Notes: generated by a model not told the origin, from the sequence alone. 64,000 nt of DNA from Arthrobacter sp042667405 (GCF_042667405.1 NZ_JBHVAL010000010.1:62001-126000); one strand, 5' to 3'; counted from the stretch's first letter, positions 1 through 9,002 are shown. Program-made: numbers and translations.

Positions 1-1
1 C

Positions 2-388
2 GACGTCTTCAAGTCCTCGGATTACCGCTTGTCGCCTTTCGAGCTCGAAAGCGTATTGATCGAGCACCCCGCAGTGGCGGAGGCCGCCGTCGTACCGTCC
101 CCTGACGCAGTGAAGTTGTCGGTTCCGAAAGCCTTCGTGGTGCTGGCCGCCGGCTACGAACCCGGTCCTGCGGTGGCGGAAGACATCCTGCGATACTGCC
201 GCGAACACCTGGCACCGTTCAAGCGGATCCGGAGGCTCGAGTTCGGCGAGCTGCCCAAGACCATTTCGGGCAAGATCCGTCGCGTAGAGCTCCGTGGATC
301 TGAAGTCCAGCGGCATGGAGACGGCCCCTTGCCTTCAGGTTTGGGCGTGGAATATACCGAAGAAGAGTTCCCGAATCTGAAAGACTAG
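2..388 (+). CDS. Acyl-CoA synthetase (AMP-forming), C-terminal fragment
   Basis: The reading frame is open from base 2, so the gene begins outside the window and only about 128 C-terminal residues are present. They form the mobile C-terminal domain of ANL-superfamily adenylate-forming enzymes. 'LSPFELESVLIEHPAVAEAAV' is the typical hinge-proximal segment, and the 'PKTISGKIRR' motif carries the lysine that acts in adenylation. The enzyme would activate a carboxylic acid to an acyl-CoA using ATP and CoA. The substrate cannot be told from this part. A medium-chain or aromatic acid is possible. A MarR regulator follows after 38 bp on the same strand and may share the transcript. Confidence 0.85.
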   Translation, partial: DVFKSSDYRLSPFELESVLIEHPAVAEAAVVPSPDAVKLSVPKAFVVLAAGYEPGPAVAEDILRYCREHLAPFKRIRRLEFGELPKTISGKIRRVELRGSEVQRHGDGPLPSGLGVEYTEEEFPNLKD

Positions 389-426
389 GCACGTCGAGCA
401 GCCGGCACCCCACCTTTAGGAGGCCC

Positions 427-933
427 ATGGGCACCCCACTCCCCCGCGATCCCATCGCCGACGCCCAGCGCAACTGGGAGCGGCACGGTTGGGGAGACGT
501 CGCGGCGCCCATGGCCGCCATCACGGCAATCATGCGGACGCAGCAGATCCTGCTGGCCCGCATCGAAACCGTGCTCAAGCCCTTCGGCCTGACCTTCGCC
601 CGGTACGAACTCCTGGCCTTGCTGAGTTTCGCCCGCAGCGGCGCGCTGCCCATGAACAAAGCAAGTGCGCTCCTGCAGGTGCATCCCACCTCGGTGACCA
701 ACGCCGTCGACCGCTTGGAAAAAGCCGCCCTCGTGGCCCGCTCCCCGCACCCTACCGATGGCCGCACCACCCTGATCGAGCTCACGCCTGAGGGCCGCAC
801 CGTGGCAAAGAAGGCGACGGCGGCGCTGAACACCGAGGTTTTCGGCAAGTCGGGCTTCAGGGACGACGACGTCGATCACCTCATCCGCGTGTTGGGCGCC
901 TTCCGCAGGGATGCCGGGGACTTCGAGGACTGA
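427..933 (+). CDS. MarR family transcriptional regulator
   Basis: This 168-residue protein has the MarR winged-helix layout: a helical dimerisation start, then a DNA-binding segment at about residues 55-125 containing 'ALLQVHPTSVTNAVDRLEKAALV' (recognition helix) and the wing 'RSPHPTDGRTTLIELTPEG'. The ATG is preceded by a strong ribosome site, TTTAGGAGGCCC. It lies 38 bp downstream of the acyl-CoA synthetase fragment, so it probably senses a carboxylic acid or its CoA ester and controls that gene or its operon. The target is inferred from position only. The neighbouring HNH gene is convergent. Confidence 0.85.
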   Translation: MGTPLPRDPIADAQRNWERHGWGDVAAPMAAITAIMRTQQILLARIETVLKPFGLTFARYELLALLSFARSGALPMNKASALLQVHPTSVTNAVDRLEKAALVARSPHPTDGRTTLIELTPEGRTVAKKATAALNTEVFGKSGFRDDDVDHLIRVLGAFRRDAGDFED

Positions 934-949
934 GAGCTGAACGAGCGTT

Positions 950-2290
950 TTACGTTCTGGAGGGGCGGTCCCCGGGAAGGGGCGGGGCCTTTGACAGGTA
1001 GCTATGCCCGGTGGGGGTCCTGATTTCGAGGGTCTGAACGTCAGCGTGTACAGCTTGGGTGGCCCACCCCGGCTGCTCCTTGGTGTGGTTGCATGCTTCA
1101 CACAGTCCTGCACCATTTGCGAAGTTGGTTTTGCCCCCGGAACGCCAGGGCACGATGTGGTCGATATGCCGGATGGGCGCGTCACAATAGGGCGTCCGGC
1201 AGGTATGGTCCCGGGTCTCGATGAAGCGACGGAGCCGCCCGGTAAAGAGCCGGGCCTTGGAATCAGTGGCCAGGAGCTCCCCCGTGGCCGGCGCGGTGTA
1301 GAGGCGGCGAAGCCAGACCTGGAACTCTTCGTCGGGGACGGCTGGTTCCCCACCAGCGACCTGTTCTCCACCGACGGCCGCTCTCGCCCATGCGGCAGGG
1401 ACGATCCCGTAACCCTGAAGCCGCGCGGGTTCGCTATCGCCCTGGAACAGGGAACGATCCGTCATGACGAGGTCCAGGTTGATCCCCGTGTACCCGCCCG
1501 GCGTTCCGGTGACGCGTTCAACCAGCGTGTCAGCCATGATCTGACCGCGGGTGGGGACAACCCCGCCAGACTCCACAGGCCGGGTGGAACGGGCCGAATC
1601 TGCAGCGCGGTTCAGCGCGGCGTACACCGCCACTCCTTGGGCGACAGGTAGCAGGGCGGTCAGGTAGGTCATTGTGTCCGGCGCCGGTCGCAGGCTGACG
1701 GTCCGCTCGGAGGCAGCGCGACTGGCACGTCCAACGACCGACCGCGGATCGCGACGGTACGCGGCAGCTTTTGCCGCCGCGATGACTGCCCTATCCCCTT
1801 TGCCTTCGAAGGTCCCGGTGTCCGGCGCGAGTTCCTCATCCACCGCGACCCGATCCTCCACGCTGAGGCAGGCTGTCTCCTTGACGAGCAGCGTGGCGCG
1901 CCATTCGTTCAGCTGGCCGGAGTTCAAGGCCGCCAAGGTTCGCGGCATCTCCATGACCAGGGCTTTCGCCAAACCAAGCAGTCGTGATCCACGGTTGGGC
2001 GATTCACGACGCGCCAACGCAAGCTGTGCACCGACGCCCTTGCCACGCTCCGATGCAGGGATACCGGCTTCGGCTTGTTCGGCGCGCTGGGCAAGATCGA
2101 AAGCGACAGCAACCCGCGCCTGCAAACCGCAGATAGCCGACTTCATCTCCTCCAAGACACGCAGCTGCTCGATGAGGTCGGCGCTGACGGTGCTGGCTGA
2201 ACGACCGCTGGAGTGAACGGAATCCATGGCAGCGCGAGGGCGCCCAAGCGCCACTTCTGCGCCCGCTTGCCTCTCCTCGATTAGCTCCAT
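950..2290 (-). CDS. DUF222 / HNH endonuclease domain protein
   Basis: This 446-residue protein has an N-terminal helical DUF222 region (about residues 30-330) and a C-terminal HNH nuclease motif from about residue 364. The nuclease part contains C-x4-C, 'HIDHIVPW' with the catalytic His, the Asn of 'GKTNFANG', and a second pair 'CEAC', so it probably binds zinc. Proteins of this layout form a large multicopy family in actinobacteria, related to the 13E12 repeat family of mycobacteria. Their biological role is unsettled and they may belong to selfish elements. It converges with the MarR gene, 16 bp apart. The ATG at 2290 is used, but an ATG 21 codons further in is also possible. Confidence 0.85.
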   Translation of the reverse strand: MELIEERQAGAEVALGRPRAAMDSVHSSGRSASTVSADLIEQLRVLEEMKSAICGLQARVAVAFDLAQRAEQAEAGIPASERGKGVGAQLALARRESPNRGSRLLGLAKALVMEMPRTLAALNSGQLNEWRATLLVKETACLSVEDRVAVDEELAPDTGTFEGKGDRAVIAAAKAAAYRRDPRSVVGRASRAASERTVSLRPAPDTMTYLTALLPVAQGVAVYAALNRAADSARSTRPVESGGVVPTRGQIMADTLVERVTGTPGGYTGINLDLVMTDRSLFQGDSEPARLQGYGIVPAAWARAAVGGEQVAGGEPAVPDEEFQVWLRRLYTAPATGELLATDSKARLFTGRLRRFIETRDHTCRTPYCDAPIRHIDHIVPWRSGGKTNFANGAGLCEACNHTKEQPGWATQAVHADVQTLEIRTPTGHSYLSKAPPLPGDRPSRT

Positions 2291-2405
2291 GACCTAACTC
2301 TGGCAGGAGGCACTGACAATATAACGTCCGTGAACCGAAGGCTGCCTCGGTGGCGGTCGGGCTACGCTGCTAGGCTCCGAATGCAGATAACTGAGGAGGA
2401 AACAC

Positions 2406-3071
2406 GTGGGCTTTGCCGAGGAACTCAAGCACGAGTGCATCAACAACTGGGATGCCGCGGTCAACCATCCGTTCGTGAGCCAGTTATTGGACGGGTCCCT
2501 TTCCGATGACCACCGGCGCCATTACCTCGTCCAGGACTACCAGTTCTGTGATGCCTTCACAGCGCTTCTTGGACAAGCGGTCGCGTCCGCCCCGTCGCTG
2601 TCCTCGCGGTTGGTGTTCGCACGGGTCCTGGGCGCCTTCGCTTCGGATGAAAACACCTACTTCCAGGACTGCTTCGATGAACTGGACATCCCTGAGGCCG
2701 ACCGGACTCAGCCCGCGCTCGGAAGTGTGACCCGCGACTTCGACGCCCTCATGCGAAGCGCCCTGACCAGCCGCTCCTACCCCGACGTCCTGGCTGTCCT
2801 CCTCGTTGCCGAGTGGCTCTACGGAGACTGGGCGGCACGGGCAGGGGATCCTGCCTCGTGGCCGGCCGCGCCGAAACACTCGGAATGGATCCGTCTCCAC
2901 AACAATCCCGAATACAACGCCTGGGTGACGTGGCTGCGGGAGGAGTTCAACGCCGTCGAACCCGAATCGCCGGAGATCCGCGCGCGCGTCACAGAGACGT
3001 TCCGCGAGGCGGTCCGGCTGGAACTTACGTTTTTCGACGCCGCCCTGGACCCGTCGGCCGCCCCGGCCTGA
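2406..3071 (+). CDS. TenA/thiaminase-II family protein (TenA_E type)
   Basis: This 221-residue all-helical protein has the TenA/PqqC fold. It carries the conserved 'QDYQFC' segment (D44, Y45) and 'VAEWLYGDW'. Classical thiaminase II enzymes have a catalytic cysteine at this last position. Here residue 136 is Glu, which marks the TenA_E subgroup. Family knowledge links TenA to salvage of the thiamin pyrimidine, hydrolysing aminopyrimidine or formylaminopyrimidine breakdown products. The start is GTG with AGGAGGAAACAC directly upstream. No other thiamin gene is nearby and no riboswitch was seen in the 115 bp leader. Confidence 0.8.
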   Translation: MGFAEELKHECINNWDAAVNHPFVSQLLDGSLSDDHRRHYLVQDYQFCDAFTALLGQAVASAPSLSSRLVFARVLGAFASDENTYFQDCFDELDIPEADRTQPALGSVTRDFDALMRSALTSRSYPDVLAVLLVAEWLYGDWAARAGDPASWPAAPKHSEWIRLHNNPEYNAWVTWLREEFNAVEPESPEIRARVTETFREAVRLELTFFDAALDPSAAPA

Positions 3072-3196
3072 GGCGTGAAAACTACCTGGCGTCGGGGCCT
3101 GGTGTCCTGGTTTGGCCATTGCCTCCGGAGCTGACTTCGACTCGATGCCCACGTTTATCCCGGTGGAACGACGCGGTACGTACGAGGAGGAGCCTG

Positions 3197-3571
3197 TCAG
3201 ACGTCTTCAGCGATTCCTGGGTGGGGGCGATCAACGAAGTAGAAAGGCGCGGCCTTGCCGTCACGCTCGTTGTCGTATTGGATGATGCAATTCTTCGCTT
3301 GATACACGGAGATCGCGCGTGGAAATCCAGGTTCGGTTCGCTGTTCACGCAACCGTTCCAATGCCCCAACGCGGTCTCCAGTCTTCTTATCCGTTCGCAC
3401 GCCGATATCGGCAGTTAGGATCCGAACACCTTCCGGGTCACGGGCGATGAAGCCCTCCAGACTGAAGTGCAGCTCCAGGGTCAGATACTTACTCGCCATA
3501 ACCGCGCGGGCCAAGTCCTGTGTAGTGCTGGTGAAGTGTTCTAGGGCAACATTCGGAGGCTTCTGAAACAT
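3197..3571 (-). CDS. Hypothetical protein
   Basis: This is a short protein of about 124 residues with no family I recognise. It has mixed hydrophobic and charged sequence, no signal peptide and no membrane segment. The C-terminal half ('NCIIQYDNERDGKAAPFYFVD') reads like a folded beta-rich domain. It is convergent with the TenA gene. The start is uncertain: ATG at 3571 is chosen, while ATG at 3610 would add 13 residues and ATG at 3499 would remove 24. None has a good ribosome site. The gene opens a visibly AT-richer patch that runs to about 4.6 kb. Confidence 0.5.
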   Translation of the reverse strand: MFQKPPNVALEHFTSTTQDLARAVMASKYLTLELHFSLEGFIARDPEGVRILTADIGVRTDKKTGDRVGALERLREQRTEPGFPRAISVYQAKNCIIQYDNERDGKAAPFYFVDRPHPGIAEDV

Positions 3572-3836
3572 GACCCATTCATACCATCCCGCTAAGACAA
3601 GGACGCTCATAGGAAAATCGCCGCCCTATTCTTCGCTCCCGGGCGCGCGCCGATCCTGTTAACGGGACGGATGGGCCTGGCCTATGCGCAAAGCCAGAGG
3701 CCGTTGGTCTCGCAGCGTAGGTCAGGAATTTTCTTGGGGGGTCTACCGTCGATTCCAGCCGCTCTCACCTTCCTGCCTCGACCTGCTATGCCGTTTCCCT
3801 TTAGGCAATCCGCATTTCGTATCTCACACTGATCTG

Positions 3837-4313
3837 ATGGACGAATCATGGACCCGAATACTATGGCTCGGGGAAGGCTCATGGCTTGGTCTTGTCGGCG
3901 ACGTCCTTTATGTCGGGAATGAAACGAGGCCTCAAAGACAGCTGGATACGGAGACACCGACTGGGTTGGTTGCGTGTCTGGAACGTCCTTATGAAGTCGT
4001 CAGAGCAGAACTGGGGGCTCGAGAAATTGAGCTGTCCATGGCGCCTGGGACTCTGCTTGCGACAGTTCCGCTGGCAAGCATTCCATCAGCGGCGGTGTTG
4101 ACCATAAGATCATCGTCGCTATCGAAGAATCCTCTTGGGCTAGCCAATCAAGCAAGCACCGTGCCGCCAGCCTTCGACGGCGCAGCAGCGAATAAGCCCT
4201 ACGGCTTCCCGGTGATCATCCTTAACGCATTCCTGACTTTGCCCGTGAGCAGGGATGGCCTACCAAGTAATGAGGACCCAGTCGCCAGGAAGATCATCTT
4301 GGCTGAGGACTGA
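3837..4313 (+). CDS. Hypothetical protein
   Basis: This is a predicted protein of 158 residues starting at ATG 3837. The open frame continues upstream to 3684, but that part is arginine- and serine-rich and does not look coding. The segment from 'SWTRILWLGEGSWLGLVGDVLYVGNETR' on looks like a compact beta-rich domain. No recognised motif, signal peptide or transmembrane helix is present. It overlaps the 3' end of the next, oppositely oriented gene by 54 bp. The local base composition is less GC-rich than the flanks, which fits a recently acquired or fast-evolving orphan gene. The frame could still be spurious. Confidence 0.4.
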   Translation: MDESWTRILWLGEGSWLGLVGDVLYVGNETRPQRQLDTETPTGLVACLERPYEVVRAELGAREIELSMAPGTLLATVPLASIPSAAVLTIRSSSLSKNPLGLANQASTVPPAFDGAAANKPYGFPVIILNAFLTLPVSRDGLPSNEDPVARKIILAED

Positions 4314-4613
4314 TACTGCAAAGGCGCGGGCTTCTTCCACATCGGATCCTGTGTAGGACGCCCAAGGTACCTCGATGAACGTGCCGTCATTCTGGTAGTC
4401 CCGAATATCCAGTCCTAGAACCAGCCGCCCTGAGCCGGCAAGTCCCTCGATGGCGGCAGTAGCTTGGGAAATCGGCCAACTCACTTCACCGTTCGGGTCG
4501 CACCGAGCTCCACGTTGAAGGTCCTCAGTAAGGAACGAAAGGTCCGTAGCAGTCATACCCGGATCATAGGGTCCGCTCCATGCAGAAGTCCTATCTAGAG
4601 CGCCCGCAAGCAT
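4260..4613 (-). CDS. Hypothetical small acidic protein
   Basis: This 117-residue acidic protein ends 'LPGDWVLITW'. 'VLGLDIRDYQNDGTFIEVPW' suggests alternating beta strands. Small acidic single-domain proteins of this look are common among actinobacterial orphan and immunity-like proteins, but nothing here proves such a role. The start may be ATG 4556 (98 residues) instead of 4613, because the first 19 residues are weakly coding. It converges on the preceding + strand gene with a 54-bp overlap and lies in the AT-richer patch. Confidence 0.5.
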   Translation of the reverse strand: MLAGALDRTSAWSGPYDPGMTATDLSFLTEDLQRGARCDPNGEVSWPISQATAAIEGLAGSGRLVLGLDIRDYQNDGTFIEVPWASYTGSDVEEARAFAVSVLSQDDLPGDWVLITW

Positions 4614-4681
4614 CAGTCCTCCATCGGCCGTATCCGACGTGGGCGGATCGAACGACCGAAGTTCTGAATGCGGCCTCAGAG

Positions 4682-5461
4682 CTACCGGTGCCTGAACTCC
4701 GGCTGGCGCTTCTCGCTGAACGCGGCCATCCCTTCCTTCTGGTCCTCGGTGGCGAAGAGTGAGTGGAAGATCCGGCGTTCAAAGAGCACGCCCTGCGCCA
4801 GGCCGGTTTCGAAGGCCGCGTTGACCGCTTCCTTGGCCATCATCGCCACGGGTTTGGACTTGGAGGCAATGACCTCTGCGGCTTTGACGGCTTCATCGAT
4901 GACGTCAGCGGCCGGCACGATCCGGGACACCAGTCCGGCGCGCTCAGCCTCTTCGGCATCCATGAAGCGTCCGGTAAGCACCATGTCCATGGCCTTGGAC
5001 TTACCCACAGCCCGGGTGAGGCGCTGCGAGCCGCCCATGCCCGGGATCACGCCAAGGTTGATTTCAGGCTGGCCGAATTTGGCGTTGTCCCCGGCGATGA
5101 TGAAGTCGGCCATCATGGCCAGCTCGCAACCACCGCCCAGGGCAAAGCCTGAAACCGCGGCGATCACGGGGATCCGCAGGCGGGTAAGGTCCTCCCAGTG
5201 CCGGAACCAGTCCGCCGCGTACATCTCCATGTAGCTGTTGGACGACATTTCCTTGATGTCGGCGCCGGCCGCGAATGCCTTGGCGGAACCCGTGATCACT
5301 ACGGCTCCAACCTCCGGATCGGTATCCATGGCCCGCACGGCGTCAACGAGTTCGTTCATCAGGGCAGTGTTCAGCGCATTCAACGCCGACGGCCGGTCCA
5401 GGGTCACCAAGCCCACCCGCCCACGCCGTTCCACCAGAATGTTGTTGTACTGCTCCGTCAT
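4682..5461 (-). CDS. Enoyl-CoA hydratase (crotonase family)
   Basis: This 259-residue cytosolic enzyme has the crotonase fold. Oxyanion-hole segments are 'AFAAGADIKEM' and 'GFALGGGCELAMMADFIIA', with catalytic Glu residues in 'GGGCE' and 'FGQPEINLGVIPGMGG'. It would hydrate a 2-enoyl-CoA to the 3-hydroxyacyl-CoA. In this operon the likely substrate is methacrylyl-CoA from valine. The start is ATG 5461, placed by GAGAGGGAGAAC just upstream. A start nine codons earlier is open but has no ribosome site. It is the last gene of the leftward valine operon, 45 bp after mmsB. Confidence 0.9.
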   Translation of the reverse strand: MTEQYNNILVERRGRVGLVTLDRPSALNALNTALMNELVDAVRAMDTDPEVGAVVITGSAKAFAAGADIKEMSSNSYMEMYAADWFRHWEDLTRLRIPVIAAVSGFALGGGCELAMMADFIIAGDNAKFGQPEINLGVIPGMGGSQRLTRAVGKSKAMDMVLTGRFMDAEEAERAGLVSRIVPAADVIDEAVKAAEVIASKSKPVAMMAKEAVNAAFETGLAQGVLFERRIFHSLFATEDQKEGMAAFSEKRQPEFRHR

Positions 5462-5506
5462 GTTCTCCCTCTCAACCAAGCTCGTCATCAGTTCAGTTCC
5501 AACCTC

Positions 5507-6430
5507 TCACACAGACTTGTCGCGAATGTCCGTAATGATGCCGGAGAAGTCCCGTCCAGCGCCCTCGCCGGCAGCAAAGGCATCGTAGATGCGGGAAGCC
5601 AATGGCCCCATCTCCGCAGAGACGCCCGTGCTCTCCAGCGCATTCACGGCCAACCGCAGGTCCTTGGCCATCAAGGCCCCTGCAAAGCCGGGCTGGTAGT
5701 CGCGGTTCGCCGGGCTGGTGGGGACCGGCCCGGGAACAGGACAGTTGGTGGTCAGCGCCCAGCACTGGCCGGAGGCATTGGACGCGACGTCGAACAACGC
5801 CTGATGCGTCAGCCCCAACTTCTCGCCGAGCACGAACGCTTCGGCGACGGCGATCATGGAAACACCCAGGATCATGTTGTTGCAGACCTTCGCCGCCTGC
5901 CCGGCACCGTGGTCGCCGCAGTGGACAATCCGCTTGCCCATCAGTTCAAGGATCGGCTTGACGGTCTCGAAGTCCTCCGGCAGCGCACCCACCATGAACG
6001 TGAGCGTGCCCGCTTCGGCCCCCACCACGCCGCCGGAAACAGGCGCGTCCACGGATCGGTGGCCGGCTTCCAAGGCGATCTCCGCGGCTTGGCGGGCCTC
6101 GTCCACATTGATGGTGGAGCAGTCCAGGAACAAAGTGTCCGGCTTGGCGACGCTTAACAAACCGGGCCCGTCCACACCCCGGTACGCGTCCAGCACGTGC
6201 TTGCCGCTGGGCAACATGGTCAATACGACGGCGGCCTCCGCGGCAGCCTCATGCGCCGATGACGCCATGGGAATTCCATGGGCTTTGGCGGCCTCGACGG
6301 CGGCCGGAACCGGATCATAGCCAACAACGTCGTGGCCGGCCTTGATCAGGTTGGCGGCCATGGGTCCACCCATGTGGCCCAGGCCGAGGAAAGCGATGAG
6401 CCCCGTGGCCGATGCTGCATTCTCTGTCAT
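5507..6430 (-). CDS. mmsB: 3-hydroxyisobutyrate dehydrogenase
   Basis: This 307-residue NAD-dependent beta-hydroxyacid dehydrogenase oxidises 3-hydroxyisobutyrate to methylmalonate semialdehyde in valine breakdown. The Rossmann motif GLGHMG is at residues 16-21. The substrate-binding 'DAPVSGG' is at about 128-134, and the catalytic lysine is K181 in 'GQAAKVCNN'. The length is typical for the family. Its ATG overlaps the end of the upstream hydrolase gene by 4 bp (6427-6430), so translation is probably coupled. Its product is the substrate of the MmsA enzyme encoded two genes upstream. Confidence 0.92.
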   Translation of the reverse strand: MTENAASATGLIAFLGLGHMGGPMAANLIKAGHDVVGYDPVPAAVEAAKAHGIPMASSAHEAAAEAAVVLTMLPSGKHVLDAYRGVDGPGLLSVAKPDTLFLDCSTINVDEARQAAEIALEAGHRSVDAPVSGGVVGAEAGTLTFMVGALPEDFETVKPILELMGKRIVHCGDHGAGQAAKVCNNMILGVSMIAVAEAFVLGEKLGLTHQALFDVASNASGQCWALTTNCPVPGPVPTSPANRDYQPGFAGALMAKDLRLAVNALESTGVSAEMGPLASRIYDAFAAGEGAGRDFSGIITDIRDKSV

Positions 6431-7503
6431 GTCGTTTCCTTCAACTCAGCTGGGCTTGCCGAAAGACCCAGTTCGCGGTCACCAAGCGGGGCAAAATAGC
6501 CCTCGACGTCGGACTCCGTTACGTCGGCGAGGGTGGCGGGCTTCCAGTGCGGGTTCCGGTCCTTGTCCACCACCTGCGCGCGGATTCCCTCACGGAAATC
6601 GGGTCCGGACAGGCATCGGAGCCCCACGCGGTACTCCTGGTCGAGCGCTTCCTCCAGGGACAGCCCCCGGACGCGCCGCAACGATTCCAAGGTGACTTTG
6701 ACCGACGTCGGCGACTTGGCCTCGATCGTCTCTGCCGCTGCAACCGCTTCAGCCCCAGCGGAACGCAAACTCCGCACAATTTCCTCGGCGTCATTGCCCG
6801 CGTAGCAGTCGTCGATCCATTCCCGCTGGGCCGCCAGAGCCGAGTACGGCGCGGCTTGGGCAAAACGCTCGACGGCGACCTCCGCCGTCGAGCTTTCCAG
6901 CGCTTCCGCCAGCGCGGGGAGGCTTTCGGACGGGACGTAGTAATCCGCGAGCCCGAGGAACAAAGCATCCGCCCCGGACAGGTGCGCACCGGTCAACGCG
7001 GCGTGGGTACCCGCCTCCCCGGGTGCGCGGGACAGCAGCAGCGTCCCGCCGACGTCTGGCACGAAACCGATGGTGGTTTCCGGCATCCCGGTACGGGTCC
7101 GTTCGGTGACCACCCGGTATGAACCGTGCGCCGAAATGCCCACGCCGCCGCCCAGCACCAAGCCATCCATGAAGGCGACGTAGGGCTTGGGATAGTTGGC
7201 GATCAGGGCGTTGAGCCGGTATTCGTCGGCCCAGAAGTCCGCCGTTTCCGAGCCACCGTGGAGCATGTCCTTGTAGATGGCCACGATGTCGCCTCCGGCG
7301 CAGAGGCCCCGGTCCCCGGCACCGCGCACCAGCACGGTCTCCACTGATTCGTCGTCCGCCCAGGCACGCAGCTGTTCCAGCATGGCCAGGACCATGCCGT
7401 GGTTCAGTGCGTTGACGGCCTTGGGCCGGTTGAGCGTCACGACGCCGAGGTGGCCACGGCGCTCAAAGAGAACCTCTTCTTCTGCGGTGTCAGGCGCTCC
7501 CAT
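6427..7503 (-). CDS. 3-hydroxyisobutyryl-CoA hydrolase
   Basis: This 358-residue crotonase-superfamily protein has the long C-terminal extension typical of 3-hydroxyisobutyryl-CoA hydrolase rather than of hydratases. Diagnostic segments are 'GLCAGGDIVAIY', 'DGLVLGGGVGISAHG' and 'MPETTIGFVPDVGGT'. It releases CoA from 3-hydroxyisobutyryl-CoA, feeding MmsB. The start is ATG 7503, which shares one base with the mmsA stop codon (TGATG). The longer open frame to 7644 is a shadow of mmsA. The operon order of dehydrogenase, hydrolase, dehydrogenase and hydratase supports a complete lower valine pathway. Confidence 0.9.
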   Translation of the reverse strand: MGAPDTAEEEVLFERRGHLGVVTLNRPKAVNALNHGMVLAMLEQLRAWADDESVETVLVRGAGDRGLCAGGDIVAIYKDMLHGGSETADFWADEYRLNALIANYPKPYVAFMDGLVLGGGVGISAHGSYRVVTERTRTGMPETTIGFVPDVGGTLLLSRAPGEAGTHAALTGAHLSGADALFLGLADYYVPSESLPALAEALESSTAEVAVERFAQAAPYSALAAQREWIDDCYAGNDAEEIVRSLRSAGAEAVAAAETIEAKSPTSVKVTLESLRRVRGLSLEEALDQEYRVGLRCLSGPDFREGIRAQVVDKDRNPHWKPATLADVTESDVEGYFAPLGDRELGLSASPAELKETT

Positions 7504-9002
7504 CAGCTGCCCGCCGGCATCACGAAGCTGGCGCCCTGGCGGATGCCGGAGGGCCACCGCGAGGTGACGGTCTTGGTCTTGGTGTAGAAGCGGAAGGCGT
7601 CCGCGCCGTGCTGGTTCAGGTCGCCGAAACCGGACGCCTTCCACCCGCCGAAGGTGTAGTACGCGATCGGCACGGGAATTGGCACGTTGATGCCCACCAT
7701 GCCCACTTCGACGCGGCTGGCGAAGTCGCGGGCGGAGTCGCCGTCGCGGGTGAAAATTGCGACGCCGTTACCGAACTCGTGCTCGCTGCAGAGCCTCAGC
7801 GCTTCGTCGTAGTCGGCAGCGCGCAGAACGCTGAGGACCGGCCCGAAGATCTCTTCCTTGTAGATCTTCATGTCCTTGGTGACGTTGTCGAAGAGTGTGG
7901 GACCTACCCAGAAACCGCCGTCGTACCCCTCCACGGTCAGTCCGCGGCCGTCTGTAACCAGCGTTGCGCCCTCGTCCACGCCCGACTGGATGTAGCCCTC
8001 AATGCGCTCCTTAGCGGAGGCAGCCACGACGGGTCCGAAGTCCGAGTCCTTGTCCAGGCTGTGGCCGACTTTGAGTTCCTTGACGCGCTCGGTCAGCTTG
8101 GCCACCAAGGCATCGGCGGTCTCCTGGCCCACCGGCACGGCAACCGAAATGGCCATGCAGCGTTCGCCTGCGGAACCGTACCCGGCACCAATCAGGGCGT
8201 CGGCAGCCATGTCCAGGTCGGCGTCGGGCATGATCACCATATGGTTCTTGGCGCCGCCGAAGCACTGCGCGCGCTTGCCGTGCGCAGCGGCGGTGGCGTA
8301 GATGTACTGCGCGATCGGAGTCGATCCTACGAAGCCGATCGCCTTGACGCGCGGGTCTTCAAGCAGGGCATCCACGGCTTCCTTGTCACCGTTGATGACG
8401 TTGAAGACGCCGTTGGGCACCCCGGCCTCGCTGTAGAGCTCGGCCAGACGCAGCGGCACGGACGGGTCACGCTCGGACGGTTTGAGGATGAAGGCGTTGC
8501 CTGCCGCGAGCGCGGGCCCGGACTTCCACAACGGAATCATGGCCGGGAAGTTGAACGGGGTGATGCCCGCGACGACGCCCAGGGGCTGCCGCAGGGAATG
8601 GACGTCAATACCGGCACCGGCGTTGTCGGAGAACTCGCCCTTGAGCAGGTGCGGCGCCCCTGCGGAGAACTCGACCACCTCGATGCCGCGCTGGATGTCG
8701 CCCTTGGCATCGGCGAACGTCTTGCCGTGCTCGGAGGACAGGAGCCTGGCGAGCTCGTCCATGTTGTCGTTGACCAGGTCCACGAACTTGAGAAGGATCC
8801 GTCCCCGGCGCTGCGGGTTCATGGCCGCCCATTCGAGCTGCCCCTTCTCGGCATTTGCGACGGCGTTGCGGACCTCGTCCGCGCTGGCAAGCGGGAGGCG
8901 GGCCTGGACTTCGCCCGTGCAGGGATCGTAGACGTCGCTGAAGCGGCCGGATGTACCCTCAACCCTCTGGCCATCTACGTAGTGTGAAAGCTCGCGCACC
9001 AT
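7503..9002 (-). CDS. mmsA: Methylmalonate-semialdehyde dehydrogenase (CoA-acylating)
   Basis: This 499-residue aldehyde-dehydrogenase-superfamily enzyme converts methylmalonate semialdehyde, CoA and NAD to propionyl-CoA and CO2. The catalytic cysteine is C282 in 'SAGERCMAIS'. The position that is a general-base Glu in ordinary aldehyde dehydrogenases is Asn here (N253 in 'GGAKNHMVIMPD'), which is the hallmark of the CoA-dependent MMSDH group. The start is ATG 9002 because AAAGGAGC lies correctly spaced upstream. An ATG seven codons earlier overlaps that ribosome site. It is the first gene of the leftward valine operon. Confidence 0.93.
   Translation of the reverse strand: MVRELSHYVDGQRVEGTSGRFSDVYDPCTGEVQARLPLASADEVRNAVANAEKGQLEWAAMNPQRRGRILLKFVDLVNDNMDELARLLSSEHGKTFADAKGDIQRGIEVVEFSAGAPHLLKGEFSDNAGAGIDVHSLRQPLGVVAGITPFNFPAMIPLWKSGPALAAGNAFILKPSERDPSVPLRLAELYSEAGVPNGVFNVINGDKEAVDALLEDPRVKAIGFVGSTPIAQYIYATAAAHGKRAQCFGGAKNHMVIMPDADLDMAADALIGAGYGSAGERCMAISVAVPVGQETADALVAKLTERVKELKVGHSLDKDSDFGPVVAASAKERIEGYIQSGVDEGATLVTDGRGLTVEGYDGGFWVGPTLFDNVTKDMKIYKEEIFGPVLSVLRAADYDEALRLCSEHEFGNGVAIFTRDGDSARDFASRVEVGMVGINVPIPVPIAYYTFGGWKASGFGDLNQHGADAFRFYTKTKTVTSRWPSGIRQGASFVMPAGS

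Noticed and set aside
7608..8987. 459-codon open frame on the + strand
   Set aside because: It is antisense to mmsA, has no ribosome site, and its His/Gly/Val-rich translation matches nothing recognisable.
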